A model generated the notes under the pieces. That model did no database searches, was not told the DNA's origin, and worked only from the letters and a program-made list of their open reading frames with translations. A stretch of DNA of 59,874 bases from Candidatus Saccharimonadota bacterium (lineage in GTDB: Bacteria; Patescibacteriota; Saccharimonadia; Saccharimonadales; Saccharimonadaceae): positions 1-59,874 of the forward strand of contig JAFZBS010000009.1 of the NCBI GenBank assembly GCA_017561575.1. The letters are read 5' to 3'. Shown here piece after piece: positions 32,483 to 41,010 of this stretch. The position numbers were made by a program, and so were the translations under genes. The number at the start of each line of letters is the position of its first letter. The first letter of the stretch is position 1.

Positions 32483-33841
32483 TTAAAGAATGATGCCGCC
32501 ACCAAGACAAACTTCACCATCATAAAACACAGCAGATTGTCCTGCGGCCGGTCGTTTAATTTCTTGCTCAAAATACAAAGTGTCGTCCACCAATTTAGCC
32601 GGGATTAAAGGCGCCCGATGTCTGAGCCGAACCAAAATTTGAGGCAATGTCCCGGCTTGGGGGATTCCGGAGCGCGGCAGCGCGAGGATTAGCGCGCGAG
32701 CCCCGTGGCGACGGGAGCGAGCGACGCGACCCCAAGCGGGACATGCCTCGAATTTAGTCCGCATTACGATATCTCGCAGCTTCAATTCCTTCGTCCAAAT
32801 ATGCTTGTCGTTTAAATTTTTAGATACATAAACAATATTTTTCTTCAGGTCTTTAGAGACGACATAATATGGCAAACCATCATTAATCTCGCCTTTCACG
32901 CCCGAAATATAAAGCCCATGCCTCTGTCCAACCGTATAAAAAACTGCTCCTTCGTGAAACCCAAGCACTTTTTCGGTTTCAATTTCGCGAATCTCCCCTG
33001 GCCGAGTATCGATATATTCCTTCAAAAAATCCTTCATCCCTACCTCACCAACAAAGCACACGCCCATTGACTCTTTTTTATGGGCATTATGAAGCCCATG
33101 TTTCTCGGCCAGTTTTTTGACATCTGGCTTCATCATCTCGCCAATCGGGAAAATCGTGTGAGCGAGCGCTTCATCCGAAATCCGGTAAAGAAAATACGTC
33201 TGGTCTTTATTCTCGTCCACGGCCCTAAGTAGAACTGGGGTCCTGTCCGAAACGGTCGCTCTCGGGCCGCGTCCGGCCGGCCCGTCGCCACGGGCGGCCG
33301 GCGCTCGTCCTCGCGCTGCCGCGCTCCGGAGGCCCTTCGATCGACCATTTTCGGCCACCCCAGTTCCTGCATAATGTCCGGTCGCAATAAAATCAGCACC
33401 CCGTTCCATCGCTTTTTCGTAAAATAATTTAAACTTAATTTCTTGGTTGCACATGATGTCAGGGTTTGGTGTATTGCCGGCCTTGAATTCGCGCAACATA
33501 TATTCCACGACTTTTTCGCGGTAATCTTTTTCAAAATCCCACACTTCAAACGGAATACCGAGTTTTACCGCCACACGTTTAGCGTCAGCTAAATCTTCCG
33601 CCCAAGGGCACTTCATACCAGGCAAATCTCGCGACCAGTTTTTCATGTAGACGCCAGTTACATCGTAGCCCTGCTGTACCAAAAGCAAAGCCGACACGCT
33701 CGAATCCACGCCACCGCTCATCCCGACAAAAACTTTTTTATTATGGCGGGGGTCCTGCCGGACCTTCTCCTCCCCCACCTCATAAATTCGGTGGGGGACC
33801 CCCTCCAGGTCCGTCACCCCCGCGGATGAATTATCGTTCAT
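32483..33841 (-). CDS. mnmA: tRNA 2-thiouridylase MnmA with three hairpin-derived insertions
   Basis: 452 residues against about 360-370 normally. PP-loop VGMSGGVDSSVSALLL; catalytic Cys residues in DIMCNQEIKFKLF and ESMGVCFVGEVGMKDFL; GQRHGLYISG. It puts sulfur on U34 of Lys, Glu and Gln tRNAs. Three stretches are extra: an N-terminal extension encoded by the hairpin at 33746-33823, an Arg/Ala/Gly-rich loop after GTGVAENGRS (33233-33365), and a loop after KFEACPAWG (32635-32755) read in a different frame. It overlaps the cysteine desulfurase gene by 11 nt, which would supply its sulfur. Confidence 0.94.
   Translation of the reverse strand: MNDNSSAGVTDLEGVPHRIYEVGEEKVRQDPRHNKKVFVGMSGGVDSSVSALLLVQQGYDVTGVYMKNWSRDLPGMKCPWAEDLADAKRVAVKLGIPFEVWDFEKDYREKVVEYMLREFKAGNTPNPDIMCNQEIKFKLFYEKAMERGADFIATGHYAGTGVAENGRSKGLRSAAARGRAPAARGDGPAGRGPRATVSDRTPVLLRAVDENKDQTYFLYRISDEALAHTIFPIGEMMKPDVKKLAEKHGLHNAHKKESMGVCFVGEVGMKDFLKEYIDTRPGEIREIETEKVLGFHEGAVFYTVGQRHGLYISGVKGEINDGLPYYVVSKDLKKNIVYVSKNLNDKHIWTKELKLRDIVMRTKFEACPAWGRVARSRRHGARALILALPRSGIPQAGTLPQILVRLRHRAPLIPAKLVDDTLYFEQEIKRPAAGQSAVFYDGEVCLGGGIIL
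32635..32755 (-). repeat. In-frame palindromic element in mnmA, 3' copy
   Basis: Arms AAATTTGAGGCAATGTCCCG and inverse CGGGACATGCCTCGAATTT; then CTTGGGG/CCCCAAG; core GGAGCGCGGCAGCGCGAG. The core is identical over most of its length to that in alaS but read in another frame (GRVARSRRHGARALILALP). Confidence 0.9.
33233..33365 (+). repeat. In-frame palindromic element in mnmA, middle copy
   Basis: Arms AACTGGGGTCCTGTCCGAAA and an imperfect inverse ending at 33365 (CGGCCACCCCAGTT). The core is in the orientation opposite to the 3' copy and is read in the gene as GLRSAAARGRAPAARGDGP. The apical hairpin is of the CGGCCG/CGGCCG type. Confidence 0.88.
33746..33823. repeat. G+C-rich hairpin at the mnmA start, different core
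   Basis: GCGGGGGTCCTGCCGGACC (33746) is inverted, with gaps, at 33808-33823; CCTCCCCCACC pairs with GGTGGGGG around a short A+T loop. It encodes most of the extra N-terminus between the start Met and KKVFVGMSGG. The GGAGCGCGG core is absent. Confidence 0.75.
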
Positions 33842-35072
33842 TATCTAGCCTTTCTTTTTCTTGAGTCACCACCTTGTTGATAATTCGCGCAGCTTCATGA
33901 ATTTGCGCTTCGTCATTGGTTTCGCCAAGCGTTAAACGCAAAGAACCAGCAATTTCGGCATCTGATAGCCCAATTGCTTTTAGTACGTGTGATTTTACGC
34001 CTTTGCTCGCAGCACAAGCTGCGCCAGTAGAAACATAAACCCCTTTTTCTTCAAGAAGGAACACTAAACGTTCCGCATCCATACCATTATAGCACAAAAC
34101 AACAAAATTGTCAAGAGAGCGCTTTTTGTTAATCAACTCATACCCCTGTAATTCAGCTAACAAAATCTTGCGCCACGAAGCATATTTTTTACGATTGCCA
34201 TTCAAATGCTCTTTTGCTAGCTCCACCGCCTTGGCAAAACCAATTACGCTAGGCACATTTTCGGTCCCACTACGCAACCCATTTTCCTGCCCACCACCGT
34301 AAATTACGGGCTTTAGTCGGGCATCGTGCGACACATACAAAGCTCCCACACCTTTCGGCCCATATACTTTTGCTGAATTCAAAGTCAACAGGTCCACGCC
34401 TAGCCGAGCAACATTAATATCGAGCAGATTCAAAGCCTGCGAAGCATCAGAATGAAGCAAAAGTTGCGTTTTGATTCCTCGTCTTAAACGGTCAATTTTA
34501 ATCTCGCGAATTATGCCGCTTATTTCAGCAAGTGGCTGAATTGTGCCGAGTTCATTATTGGCCAGCGATACCGAAATTAACTGCGTTTCATCCGTAATCT
34601 TCGCCTTTAAATCATCTAAATCAATTACCCCGCTTGGCAATACCTTGACGGCCTCGCCACCATATTGTTCCGCAACCTTCCGCACCGAATCATGCTCGGT
34701 TTCAAGATACAATACGGAAGATATGTTCTGGCTCGGGGCATTTCGGAGCGCGGCAGCGCGAGAATTAGCGCCGGCCGCCCGTGGCGATGGGCCGGCCGGA
34801 CGCGGCCCCGAGCAGAATATATCTTCCGTTACTATAGCACTAAACGCCAGATTATTCGCCTCGGTAGCGCCAGCGGTAATGACGAGGTCAGATGCTTTGG
34901 CGCCGATTGCATGTGCAATTACGCCTTTGGCTGTTTCATAATCCGCCGCAACCTTTTTAGCCGGTAAATACGCCGCCGAAGGATTAAAGAAATCATGCAA
35001 AAAATACGGCTTCATTGCCTCAAAAACCTTATCAGAAACTGGCGTCGCCGCCGCATGATCTAAATATATCAT
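33831..35072 (-). CDS. Cysteine desulfurase (NifS/IscS family) with palindromic insertion
   Basis: About 413 residues starting at MIYLDHAAATPVSDKV, the canonical N-terminus, 7 nt after TATAAT (35080-35085). PLP-binding fold type I: HSDASQALN with the PLP-contacting Asp, LTLNSAKVYGPKGVGALYV with the Schiff-base Lys, TENVPSVIGFAKA, and the catalytic Cys in STGAACAASKG. It supplies persulfide sulfur; direct overlap with mnmA points to tRNA thiolation. The stretch between TEDIFCS and NISSVLYLETEHDSV (GPRPAGPSPRAAGANSRAAA…) derives from the element at 34714-34829. Confidence 0.93.
   Translation of the reverse strand: MIYLDHAAATPVSDKVFEAMKPYFLHDFFNPSAAYLPAKKVAADYETAKGVIAHAIGAKASDLVITAGATEANNLAFSAIVTEDIFCSGPRPAGPSPRAAGANSRAAALRNAPSQNISSVLYLETEHDSVRKVAEQYGGEAVKVLPSGVIDLDDLKAKITDETQLISVSLANNELGTIQPLAEISGIIREIKIDRLRRGIKTQLLLHSDASQALNLLDINVARLGVDLLTLNSAKVYGPKGVGALYVSHDARLKPVIYGGGQENGLRSGTENVPSVIGFAKAVELAKEHLNGNRKKYASWRKILLAELQGYELINKKRSLDNFVVLCYNGMDAERLVFLLEEKGVYVSTGAACAASKGVKSHVLKAIGLSDAEIAGSLRLTLGETNDEAQIHEAARIINKVVTQEKERLDNER
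34714..34829 (-). repeat. In-frame palindromic element in the cysteine desulfurase gene
   Basis: Arms ACGGAAGATATGTTCTG against CAGAATATATCTTCCGT (one G/A difference); CTCGGGGC/GCCCCGAG; core GGAGCGCGGCAGCGCGAG; apical hairpin CGGCCGCCCG-TGGCGA-TGGGCCGGCCG, where a G-T wobble replaces G-C at the apex. Confidence 0.9.
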
Positions 35073-35111
35073 AACTATTATTATAACATATTTTACGAAT
35101 TTAAAAAAGTC

Positions 35112-35140
35112 TTGAATTACCCACAAAACCACGTTATAAT
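35112..35140 (+). promoter_or_regulatory. Promoter of the two-domain FISUMP gene
   Basis: TTGAAT (35112-35117), a 17-nt spacer and TATAAT (35135-35140). The leader of about 50 nt ends in AGGGAG before the ATG at 35196, so this gene is not leaderless. Confidence 0.7.
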
Positions 35141-35195
35141 TAAAATGCTATAGTATATTTTTACTTGGTGAGGTTATACAATATAGGGAGAAATT

Positions 35196-37412
35196 ATGAA
35201 AAAAATAAATAAAATTTGTCTAGCATCAGTTACAACTCTAATTCTTGGTTCTGCTATTCTTTCAAGTAGAGCGATAGCCGAAGACGCCATCTTTACCGTC
35301 CGAGCCAATGCTGTTATAGAGCTTACTGTGCCTAGTCTCGTTAATCTCAATCTCTATCCTACTACTGGTTCAGATTTTAATACGGCCAGTATGGATATTA
35401 GTGTGGGTACCAACAACCCCACTGGCTATACCCTCACCATGACCGCAGATAGTGATACTTTGACACGTACTGGTAGCATTACAGATGGTAGTAACAATAC
35501 CTATACTCCAACAATTCTTCCTATGCTAACCACTGGTAGCGCTACAGGCTATACTGCTGCTCAATTTGAAAGCTCCACCACAGATGCCTATACACTAAAC
35601 CGTTGGGGCTATAAACTCTCTACTGCTACCAACTTTATGCCAATGACTACCACTACTACCGAACTATCTACTACCAACGCTCCTAGTAATGGTGATACCA
35701 TCACCCTAGACTTCGCTGCTAAGGTAGATACCACTAAACCAGCTGGTACTTATCAGACTACTTTAAACTTTAATGCTGTAACTAATTATGTGCCAATATC
35801 TAGCATTTACGACCTTGAATACATGCAACAGTTCGCTATGCTTACTAACAGCGAAAGAGCTGATGTTCTCTCATCTATGACTACTGGTCAGCAATACCAA
35901 TTAAAAGATAATCGCGATGAGAAACCTTATTACATTTCCAAGCTTGCTGATGGTAATGTTTGGATGACGCAAAACCTCGACCACGATATCGTAGCCCAGG
36001 CAAACTATTATACACCAGCTAATACCGATATTCCTGCCAACTGGACGGCTAGTGCCGCTACGTATTCAACCAGCCATACTGCATGGAATTTTGATACAAG
36101 CGCGCCAGAATCTTATGATCCAGGTGATTACTGCTGGAGTGGTGATCTAGATGATTCTACTCCAGTAACCTGCAACCAAGACGGCAGCCACTACCACCTG
36201 GGCAACTACTATAACTGGACTGCAGCGGTGGCGATGAATGACACTAGTTCCTATACCGGATTTACCAATGTTGATCAATCTATTTGCCCTGCTGGTTGGA
36301 CATTGCCAAGAGATGGTGGGACAAATTATGAAACGTATGAAAATTTGTTGATACAATACGGTTTGGATACTTTTTCACACGAAATGACTTCTCATTATAT
36401 AGAAGAATCTCCACTGTATTTCACGCTCTCTGGTTATTGGTATGATGGAAACATCAATTATCTTGGCAGTCGTACTGAGTATAGGTCATCAGTAGTTGAG
36501 GACACTAATTTTACTTATGGTATTTACCTCGGAAGCGACGAAAAAGCAAGCCAAAGCTGGCTATTCCGCGAGCAAGGCGACTCGGTGCGCTGTGTAGCTC
36601 GTAGACCCACAATGAACAATATATCCGACCTTGAATATATGCAAGATTTTGCTAAACTCACGAGTAGCGAAAAAACCAACGTTTTAACTTCCATGACTAC
36701 TGGTCAACAATATCAATTAAAAGACAATCGCGACGAAAAAACTTACTACATTGCTAAACTCGCCGACGGAAACGTTTGGATGACGCAAAACCTCGATCAC
36801 GACATTATCCAATCTGTAGATTTTTATATACCAGCAAATACCGACATTCCTTCCTTGTGGGAATCTTGGCTCCCCACTCGCTCTACTAGTGACACTACTT
36901 GGAGCAATACTGATATTGCACAATCATATGATCCGGGTGATGTTTGCTGGGATGGAGTAATAATTAATAATGATGAGCCAGTGGGGACAACTACATGCGG
37001 GAACGACAGGCATTACCACTTAGGCAACTACTATAGCTTAGCTGCAGCATTAGTTATGGAGACCACGATGAGTCTGCAAAATTACGATTACGAGATAGAC
37101 CAATCCATATGCCCAGCAGGCTGGAGATTGCCAGCAGGTGGCAGCGAGAATGGTTCAGGGTCATTCTCATATTTAGTGAATCAAAGTAACATCACCACAG
37201 GCAGCGATATGATTAACGCCCCACTTTATTATGTGTATGGAGGCAGTTGGCAAGGCCGTTATTTGAGTAGTGTTGGCTTGTACTATTCCTCAATGCGTAA
37301 GACAAATTCAGGCGTCTATGGATTATGGATTAGCGATCCCACCTATGATCCAGCAATAAGCTATGGAATTAATATTGACAAAGGTGTTTCAGTGCGCTGT
37401 GTAGCTCGCTAA
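35196..37412 (+). CDS. Secreted surface protein with two tandem FISUMP domains
   Basis: 738 residues. Signal peptide at 1-28 (KKINKICLASVTTLILGSAI, cleavage near SRAIAEDA). A Thr/Ser-rich beta module occupies about 30-200. Two FISUMP domains follow, at about 208-468 and 474-738; each opens with ISDLEYMQ-like sequence and has TTGQQYQLKDNRDEK, LADGNVWMTQNLDHDI, YDPGD, HYHLGNYYNWTAA (second copy YYSLAAA), CPAGW and the terminal VRCVAR. The repeats are near-identical in their first 60 residues and diverge later, as expected from duplication plus diversification. No LPXTG or C-terminal TM, so attachment is unclear. Confidence 0.9.
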   Translation: MKKINKICLASVTTLILGSAILSSRAIAEDAIFTVRANAVIELTVPSLVNLNLYPTTGSDFNTASMDISVGTNNPTGYTLTMTADSDTLTRTGSITDGSNNTYTPTILPMLTTGSATGYTAAQFESSTTDAYTLNRWGYKLSTATNFMPMTTTTTELSTTNAPSNGDTITLDFAAKVDTTKPAGTYQTTLNFNAVTNYVPISSIYDLEYMQQFAMLTNSERADVLSSMTTGQQYQLKDNRDEKPYYISKLADGNVWMTQNLDHDIVAQANYYTPANTDIPANWTASAATYSTSHTAWNFDTSAPESYDPGDYCWSGDLDDSTPVTCNQDGSHYHLGNYYNWTAAVAMNDTSSYTGFTNVDQSICPAGWTLPRDGGTNYETYENLLIQYGLDTFSHEMTSHYIEESPLYFTLSGYWYDGNINYLGSRTEYRSSVVEDTNFTYGIYLGSDEKASQSWLFREQGDSVRCVARRPTMNNISDLEYMQDFAKLTSSEKTNVLTSMTTGQQYQLKDNRDEKTYYIAKLADGNVWMTQNLDHDIIQSVDFYIPANTDIPSLWESWLPTRSTSDTTWSNTDIAQSYDPGDVCWDGVIINNDEPVGTTTCGNDRHYHLGNYYSLAAALVMETTMSLQNYDYEIDQSICPAGWRLPAGGSENGSGSFSYLVNQSNITTGSDMINAPLYYVYGGSWQGRYLSSVGLYYSSMRKTNSGVYGLWISDPTYDPAISYGINIDKGVSVRCVAR

Positions 37413-37475
37413 CCCAAACATTTTCTCCTCCACTCATTTAGGCTATGTTATAATTGTAGAATAACAAGGAGGTTC

Positions 37476-38942
37476 ATGACAAAAAAGTGCTTCGATGCCG
37501 ACAAATACCTAAAAATCCAAAAAAAGATAATCAAAAATCGCATTGCGATGTTTGATAAACTTTATCTCGAATTTGGTGGTAAACTCATCGATGACCAGCA
37601 CGCTGCGCGCACCCTCCCCGGATTTTTGCCCGACCTCAAAATCAGTCTTCTCCAAGAATTCAAAGACGAAGCCGAGGTAATTTTGTGCATCAACGCCAAT
37701 GCTATCGAAAAATCCAAAATTCGTGCCGACCACATGATTTCCTACGAAACTGAAGTCCTGAGGTTAATCGAATTTTTAAGAAGCCGCGGTATTTTTGTGA
37801 GCTCCGTCGTGATTACCCTCTTTGATGGTCAGAAAAAAGCCAAAGATTTTGCGCGAAAACTCAAAGATTACAAAGTCAAAACTTATTTCCATACCTTCAC
37901 AAAAGGTTATCCGACCGATGTCGACACTATCGTCTCGGACGAAGGCTATGGCGCTAATCCTTATATCGAGACATCTAGAAAGCTAGTTATCGTTTCGGCT
38001 CCCGGCCCCTGTTCTGGCAAGCTTGCGACCGCCCTGTCGCAGCTTTATCACGAATATAAAAAAGGTGTCAATGCCGGCTATGCTAAATTTGAGACCTTCC
38101 CGGTCTGGGCTTTGCCTCTAAAACACCCTGTCAATGTTGCCTATGAAGCCGCCACAGCCGATCTTGGTGATGTCAACATGATTGACCATTTTCATCTCGA
38201 AAAATATGGTACCACCGCAGTAAATTACAACCGCGACCTTGAGACTTTTCCGGTCTTAAAAGAGATATTGACGCGCATCACCGGCAAGACGATATATTAT
38301 TCGCCCACCGACATGGGTGTCAACGTCATCGGCGAATGTATTACTGACGACAAAGCGGTCAGAAAAGCTGCCAAAGACGAAATCGTCCGTCGCTATTACC
38401 GTGCGTTGACAGATCTCAAAAAAGGCGCCGTCACGCCAGAAGTTCCCGAGCGCATTAAGCTCCTCATGAATGAACTTGGCATTTCTGAAAAAGACCGTAA
38501 AGTCGTCTTAAAGGCCGATGAAAAACGAAAGAAAGCCAACGGTCTTCCCTCTGCCGCAATTCAAGTTGACCGCAAGTTTATCGTCGGTCGTAAAACTGGC
38601 TATCTTTCGCCTGTCTCCGCAACTTTTTTGAATGCCTTAAAGGAAATCAACAAGATTCCCGACGAAGTAGATTTAATTTCCCCGACCGTCCTTGAGCCAA
38701 TCCTCGAAATCAAGAATAAAACCAGCAATTTCAAAGAGAGCTATTTAAAACTCGGCGAAGTCTTAATCGCGCTTTCAATTTGTTCTACTACTAATCCAGT
38801 TGTTAAAAAACTTCTCGACAATCTAGGAAAGCTCGAAGGAGCCGAGCTTCATTCTACTCACATGCTGTCCGACGATGAACTCGTTGTGCTCTCAAATCTT
38901 GGCATCAATGCCACATCGGGTACCGAGATCGACATAAACTAA
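37476..38942 (+). CDS. DUF1846 family protein
   Basis: 488 residues matching the DUF1846 pattern: FDADKYLKIQKKIIKNRIAM at the N-terminus, then LYLEFGGKLIDDQHAARTLP, EAVILCINANAIEKSK-like sequence, and the central VSAPGPCSGKLATALSQLYHE, a P-loop-like GPCSGK segment. Cytosolic. No biochemical function is established for the family that I can name with confidence. AAGGAGG precedes the ATG and TATAAT lies about 20 nt further up. Confidence 0.85.
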   Translation: MTKKCFDADKYLKIQKKIIKNRIAMFDKLYLEFGGKLIDDQHAARTLPGFLPDLKISLLQEFKDEAEVILCINANAIEKSKIRADHMISYETEVLRLIEFLRSRGIFVSSVVITLFDGQKKAKDFARKLKDYKVKTYFHTFTKGYPTDVDTIVSDEGYGANPYIETSRKLVIVSAPGPCSGKLATALSQLYHEYKKGVNAGYAKFETFPVWALPLKHPVNVAYEAATADLGDVNMIDHFHLEKYGTTAVNYNRDLETFPVLKEILTRITGKTIYYSPTDMGVNVIGECITDDKAVRKAAKDEIVRRYYRALTDLKKGAVTPEVPERIKLLMNELGISEKDRKVVLKADEKRKKANGLPSAAIQVDRKFIVGRKTGYLSPVSATFLNALKEINKIPDEVDLISPTVLEPILEIKNKTSNFKESYLKLGEVLIALSICSTTNPVVKKLLDNLGKLEGAELHSTHMLSDDELVVLSNLGINATSGTEIDIN

Positions 38943-38982
38943 GGCAATTTTGCGGAATCATTTGGTGTTTTTAATTGAGCAA

Positions 38983-39582
38983 CTATTCCGTGGGTTCTTC
39001 AGAGTTTTCGTTTGAGTCGCTAGGCTCTTCTTCTGCACTCTCACCGGGCTCTTCTTCTCCGCCATCGCCAGTCTCTTCTTCTTCGGGCTCAGCTTCCTCG
39101 AGCGGCACAAACACCGCCACATTATTTAAAATCAACTTGTCCCCTTCCAGAGAAAAACTATACTCATCGTTAATATCATAAAGCCAAGCAGTTTCAATTT
39201 TGAGAGTCCTTCCCTCGGCAGACCAAATAAAATCGTAATCGTTAATGTGATTATTTGTAGTGAGAGTACCTTTGCCAATGTCCGTAAAATTCCAAATCAC
39301 TCCCGGCTCATCCTCGCGCTGCCAAGCCCCCACCTCTACCAAACGGTCCGCGTCGCGTAACTCCGGTTCTTTTAGAAGAGTCATCACGAGAAAAACTACA
39401 CCGCCAATCAAGGTCAAAAGTCCAGCACCAAAAATGCAACTCCCAACAATCATTTTCACATTAATTGGTTTTTTAACGGTCCCACCAGGAGCATCCTTTT
39501 GGGTGATTATCGTGCCGGGACCATTCGTAGCTACTTCTGGTAATTTGTCTGTCGTTTCTGGTTTATTTGGTGCCGTATTCAT
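38983..39582 (-). CDS. Single-TM protein with acidic C-terminus
   Basis: 199 residues. The N-terminal 40 are cytosolic and polar; a TM helix is at about 47-69 (MIVGSCIFGAGLLTLIGGVV). A small beta-type domain follows (VIWNFTDIGKGTLTTNN, FIWSAEGRTLKIETAWLYD), and the last 35 residues are almost entirely Glu, Ser, Gly and Asp. It is last in the typA-tatD cluster. Function unknown; the beta region resembles small lipocalin-like stress proteins only superficially. Confidence 0.75.
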   Translation of the reverse strand: MNTAPNKPETTDKLPEVATNGPGTIITQKDAPGGTVKKPINVKMIVGSCIFGAGLLTLIGGVVFLVMTLLKEPELRDADRLVEVGAWQREDEPGVIWNFTDIGKGTLTTNNHINDYDFIWSAEGRTLKIETAWLYDINDEYSFSLEGDKLILNNVAVFVPLEEAEPEEEETGDGGEEEPGESAEEEPSDSNENSEEPTE

Positions 39583-39591
39583 AAGACCATT

Positions 39592-39984
39592 TTAGCAATA
39601 AAGTTCATGCTTTACAAGGTCGTAATACGTTCTCACGGCGGTCACGAAATTGTCTAGTTCGTCACCTTCAAGTTTTTCGTAGCCACCACCGAGTGGTTTT
39701 TTGTAAACTCCCGCCGGGCGCACTTCGTAACGAATGGTGATGACCTTAGGATTGCCTAGCTCATCGAGCCAGTTTTCGTGCCAAATCCAGACATTTTTCT
39801 TTGACTCAAAGAACTCTCTTTGGTGGCCTAAAGGAATCGGCCCAAATAGTGTCCGACCAATTTCGCTCTCTGCGTTCAAAAGGTCGTCGTAAGTAAACTG
39901 CACATTATGTCTTTCCGCGTTGACGCCTTGTCTCGCGCCAAAAACTGGTAAGAATTCGATACCTAAGAGTTCCTTAATCGACAT
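39592..39984 (-). CDS. Hypothetical 130-residue protein
   Basis: A soluble protein starting MSIKELLGIEFLPVFGARQG. Aromatic-rich (VWIWHENWLDELGNPK) and ending KHELYC. Conservation with a known family is not recognised. It lies in the typA-tatD operon, overlapping the preceding small gene by 22 nt and ending 9 nt before the next start, which supports it being real. Confidence 0.7.
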   Translation of the reverse strand: MSIKELLGIEFLPVFGARQGVNAERHNVQFTYDDLLNAESEIGRTLFGPIPLGHQREFFESKKNVWIWHENWLDELGNPKVITIRYEVRPAGVYKKPLGGGYEKLEGDELDNFVTAVRTYYDLVKHELYC

Positions 39985-40175
39985 TTTTCAAGATCCTCCG
40001 CGATACTATTTAATTCATCATAGAATGGGCATTTTTGTTCAACAGGCTGGTAGCTAATCTGGCCATAAGTAACGCCGGCAATTTGAATTGGCTCAGGGCG
40101 AGAAGGAGCAACAAAATCACTCGCCGGTGTTTGCGGTTGATTTGGTATTCTGAAAATTGTATAATCTTTCTGCAT
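39963..40175 (-). CDS. Hypothetical 70-residue protein
   Basis: Starts MQKDYTIFRIPNQPQTPASD inside the 3' end of tatD (59-nt overlap in another frame) and ends in the next gene. The middle has a Pro-rich segment and FYDELNSIAEDLEKCRLRNS. The start is uncertain and the long overlap lowers confidence, but the stretch after tatD up to the next gene would otherwise be empty. Confidence 0.5.
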   Translation of the reverse strand: MQKDYTIFRIPNQPQTPASDFVAPSRPEPIQIAGVTYGQISYQPVEQKCPFYDELNSIAEDLEKCRLRNS

Positions 40176-41010
40176 TTGAGGTAGTCTCCTTCTCTATCTT
40201 CTCAAATTCCACGCCAAATTTTTGGCTTAGCCACTCAGCAATATTATAAACATATGCTGGTTCATTAATTATACCACGAAATGGCACAGGAGTCAAGAAG
40301 GGGGCGTCAGTTTCGAGCAGAATTCTCTCTAGTGGTGGGGTTGGCAAAGTAGAATAAGTCGCAAGTCCATTTACACCAATAAAGTAGTCTGTCGTTTCAA
40401 CGATTCGTTTCAAAACCTTCTTGCTGTCAGTAAATGAATGTACTACGCCACGGATTTTTGGGAAATTCGCTGTTACCGCAAAAAAATCTTCAAAAGCATT
40501 TCTCACATGGAACGAAACCGGCAAATCATTATCTTGCGCTAGCTGCAGCATCTGTTCAAACAGCTTAATCTGTGCTTCTCTATTATAACCATCAGAATGA
40601 TAATCAAGCCCAATCTCACCGATTGCAATAGGGCAGGCTGAATTAGAACCCCAACTCGGGGGATTCCGGAGCGCGGCAGCGCGAGGATTAGCGCGCTCGC
40701 CCCGTGGCGACGGGCGCGAGCGACGCGACCCCGAGTGGGATTCTAATTCAGCCTGTCCCATCGGTCGCCACGGTCGAGAAAAGACTATTTCTGATGCCTT
40801 TTCATAATTCTCGGGGTGAATTCCATAAGTCCAGTATACATTATCGTGTTTACTGGCAAATTCGCATGCCGCGACGGAATCCTCCAGGTCTGTCCCAATG
40901 CATATTATTTTTTGCACGTTATTCTTATGTGCACGCTTTATCATTTCTTCTGCCTGGCTAGGCTCAAAGAATTCTGTGTCATGCAAATGGCAATGCGTAT
41001 CAATCAGCAC
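40117..41010 (-). CDS. tatD: TatD family metal-dependent deoxyribonuclease, with palindromic insertion
   Basis: 297 residues, TIM-barrel amidohydrolase fold. Metal ligands: DTHCHLHD (residues 4-11), Glu in IGEIGLDYHS, His in SFHVRNAFEDF and VVHSFTDS, and Asp in LLETDAPFLTP. It acts as a 3'-5' exonuclease or in DNA turnover. The segment after MGQAELESHS (GSRRSRPSPRGERANP…) is extra and arises from the element at 40631-40759, just before CPIAIGEIGLDYHS. It overlaps typA by 11 nt. Confidence 0.92.
   Translation of the reverse strand: MLIDTHCHLHDTEFFEPSQAEEMIKRAHKNNVQKIICIGTDLEDSVAACEFASKHDNVYWTYGIHPENYEKASEIVFSRPWRPMGQAELESHSGSRRSRPSPRGERANPRAAALRNPPSWGSNSACPIAIGEIGLDYHSDGYNREAQIKLFEQMLQLAQDNDLPVSFHVRNAFEDFFAVTANFPKIRGVVHSFTDSKKVLKRIVETTDYFIGVNGLATYSTLPTPPLERILLETDAPFLTPVPFRGIINEPAYVYNIAEWLSQKFGVEFEKIEKETTSNAERLYNFQNTKSTANTGE
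40631..40759 (-). repeat. In-frame palindromic element in tatD
   Basis: Arms GGGCAGGCTGAATTAGAACC and its inverse ending at 40759 (one inserted base and one T/C change), CTCGGGG/CCCCGAG, core GGAGCGCGGCAGCGCGAG, apical hairpin CGCTCGCCCCG-TGGCGA-CGGGCGCGAGCG. The CTC/GAG pair here replaces GCC/GGC of other copies, a compensatory change. Confidence 0.9.
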
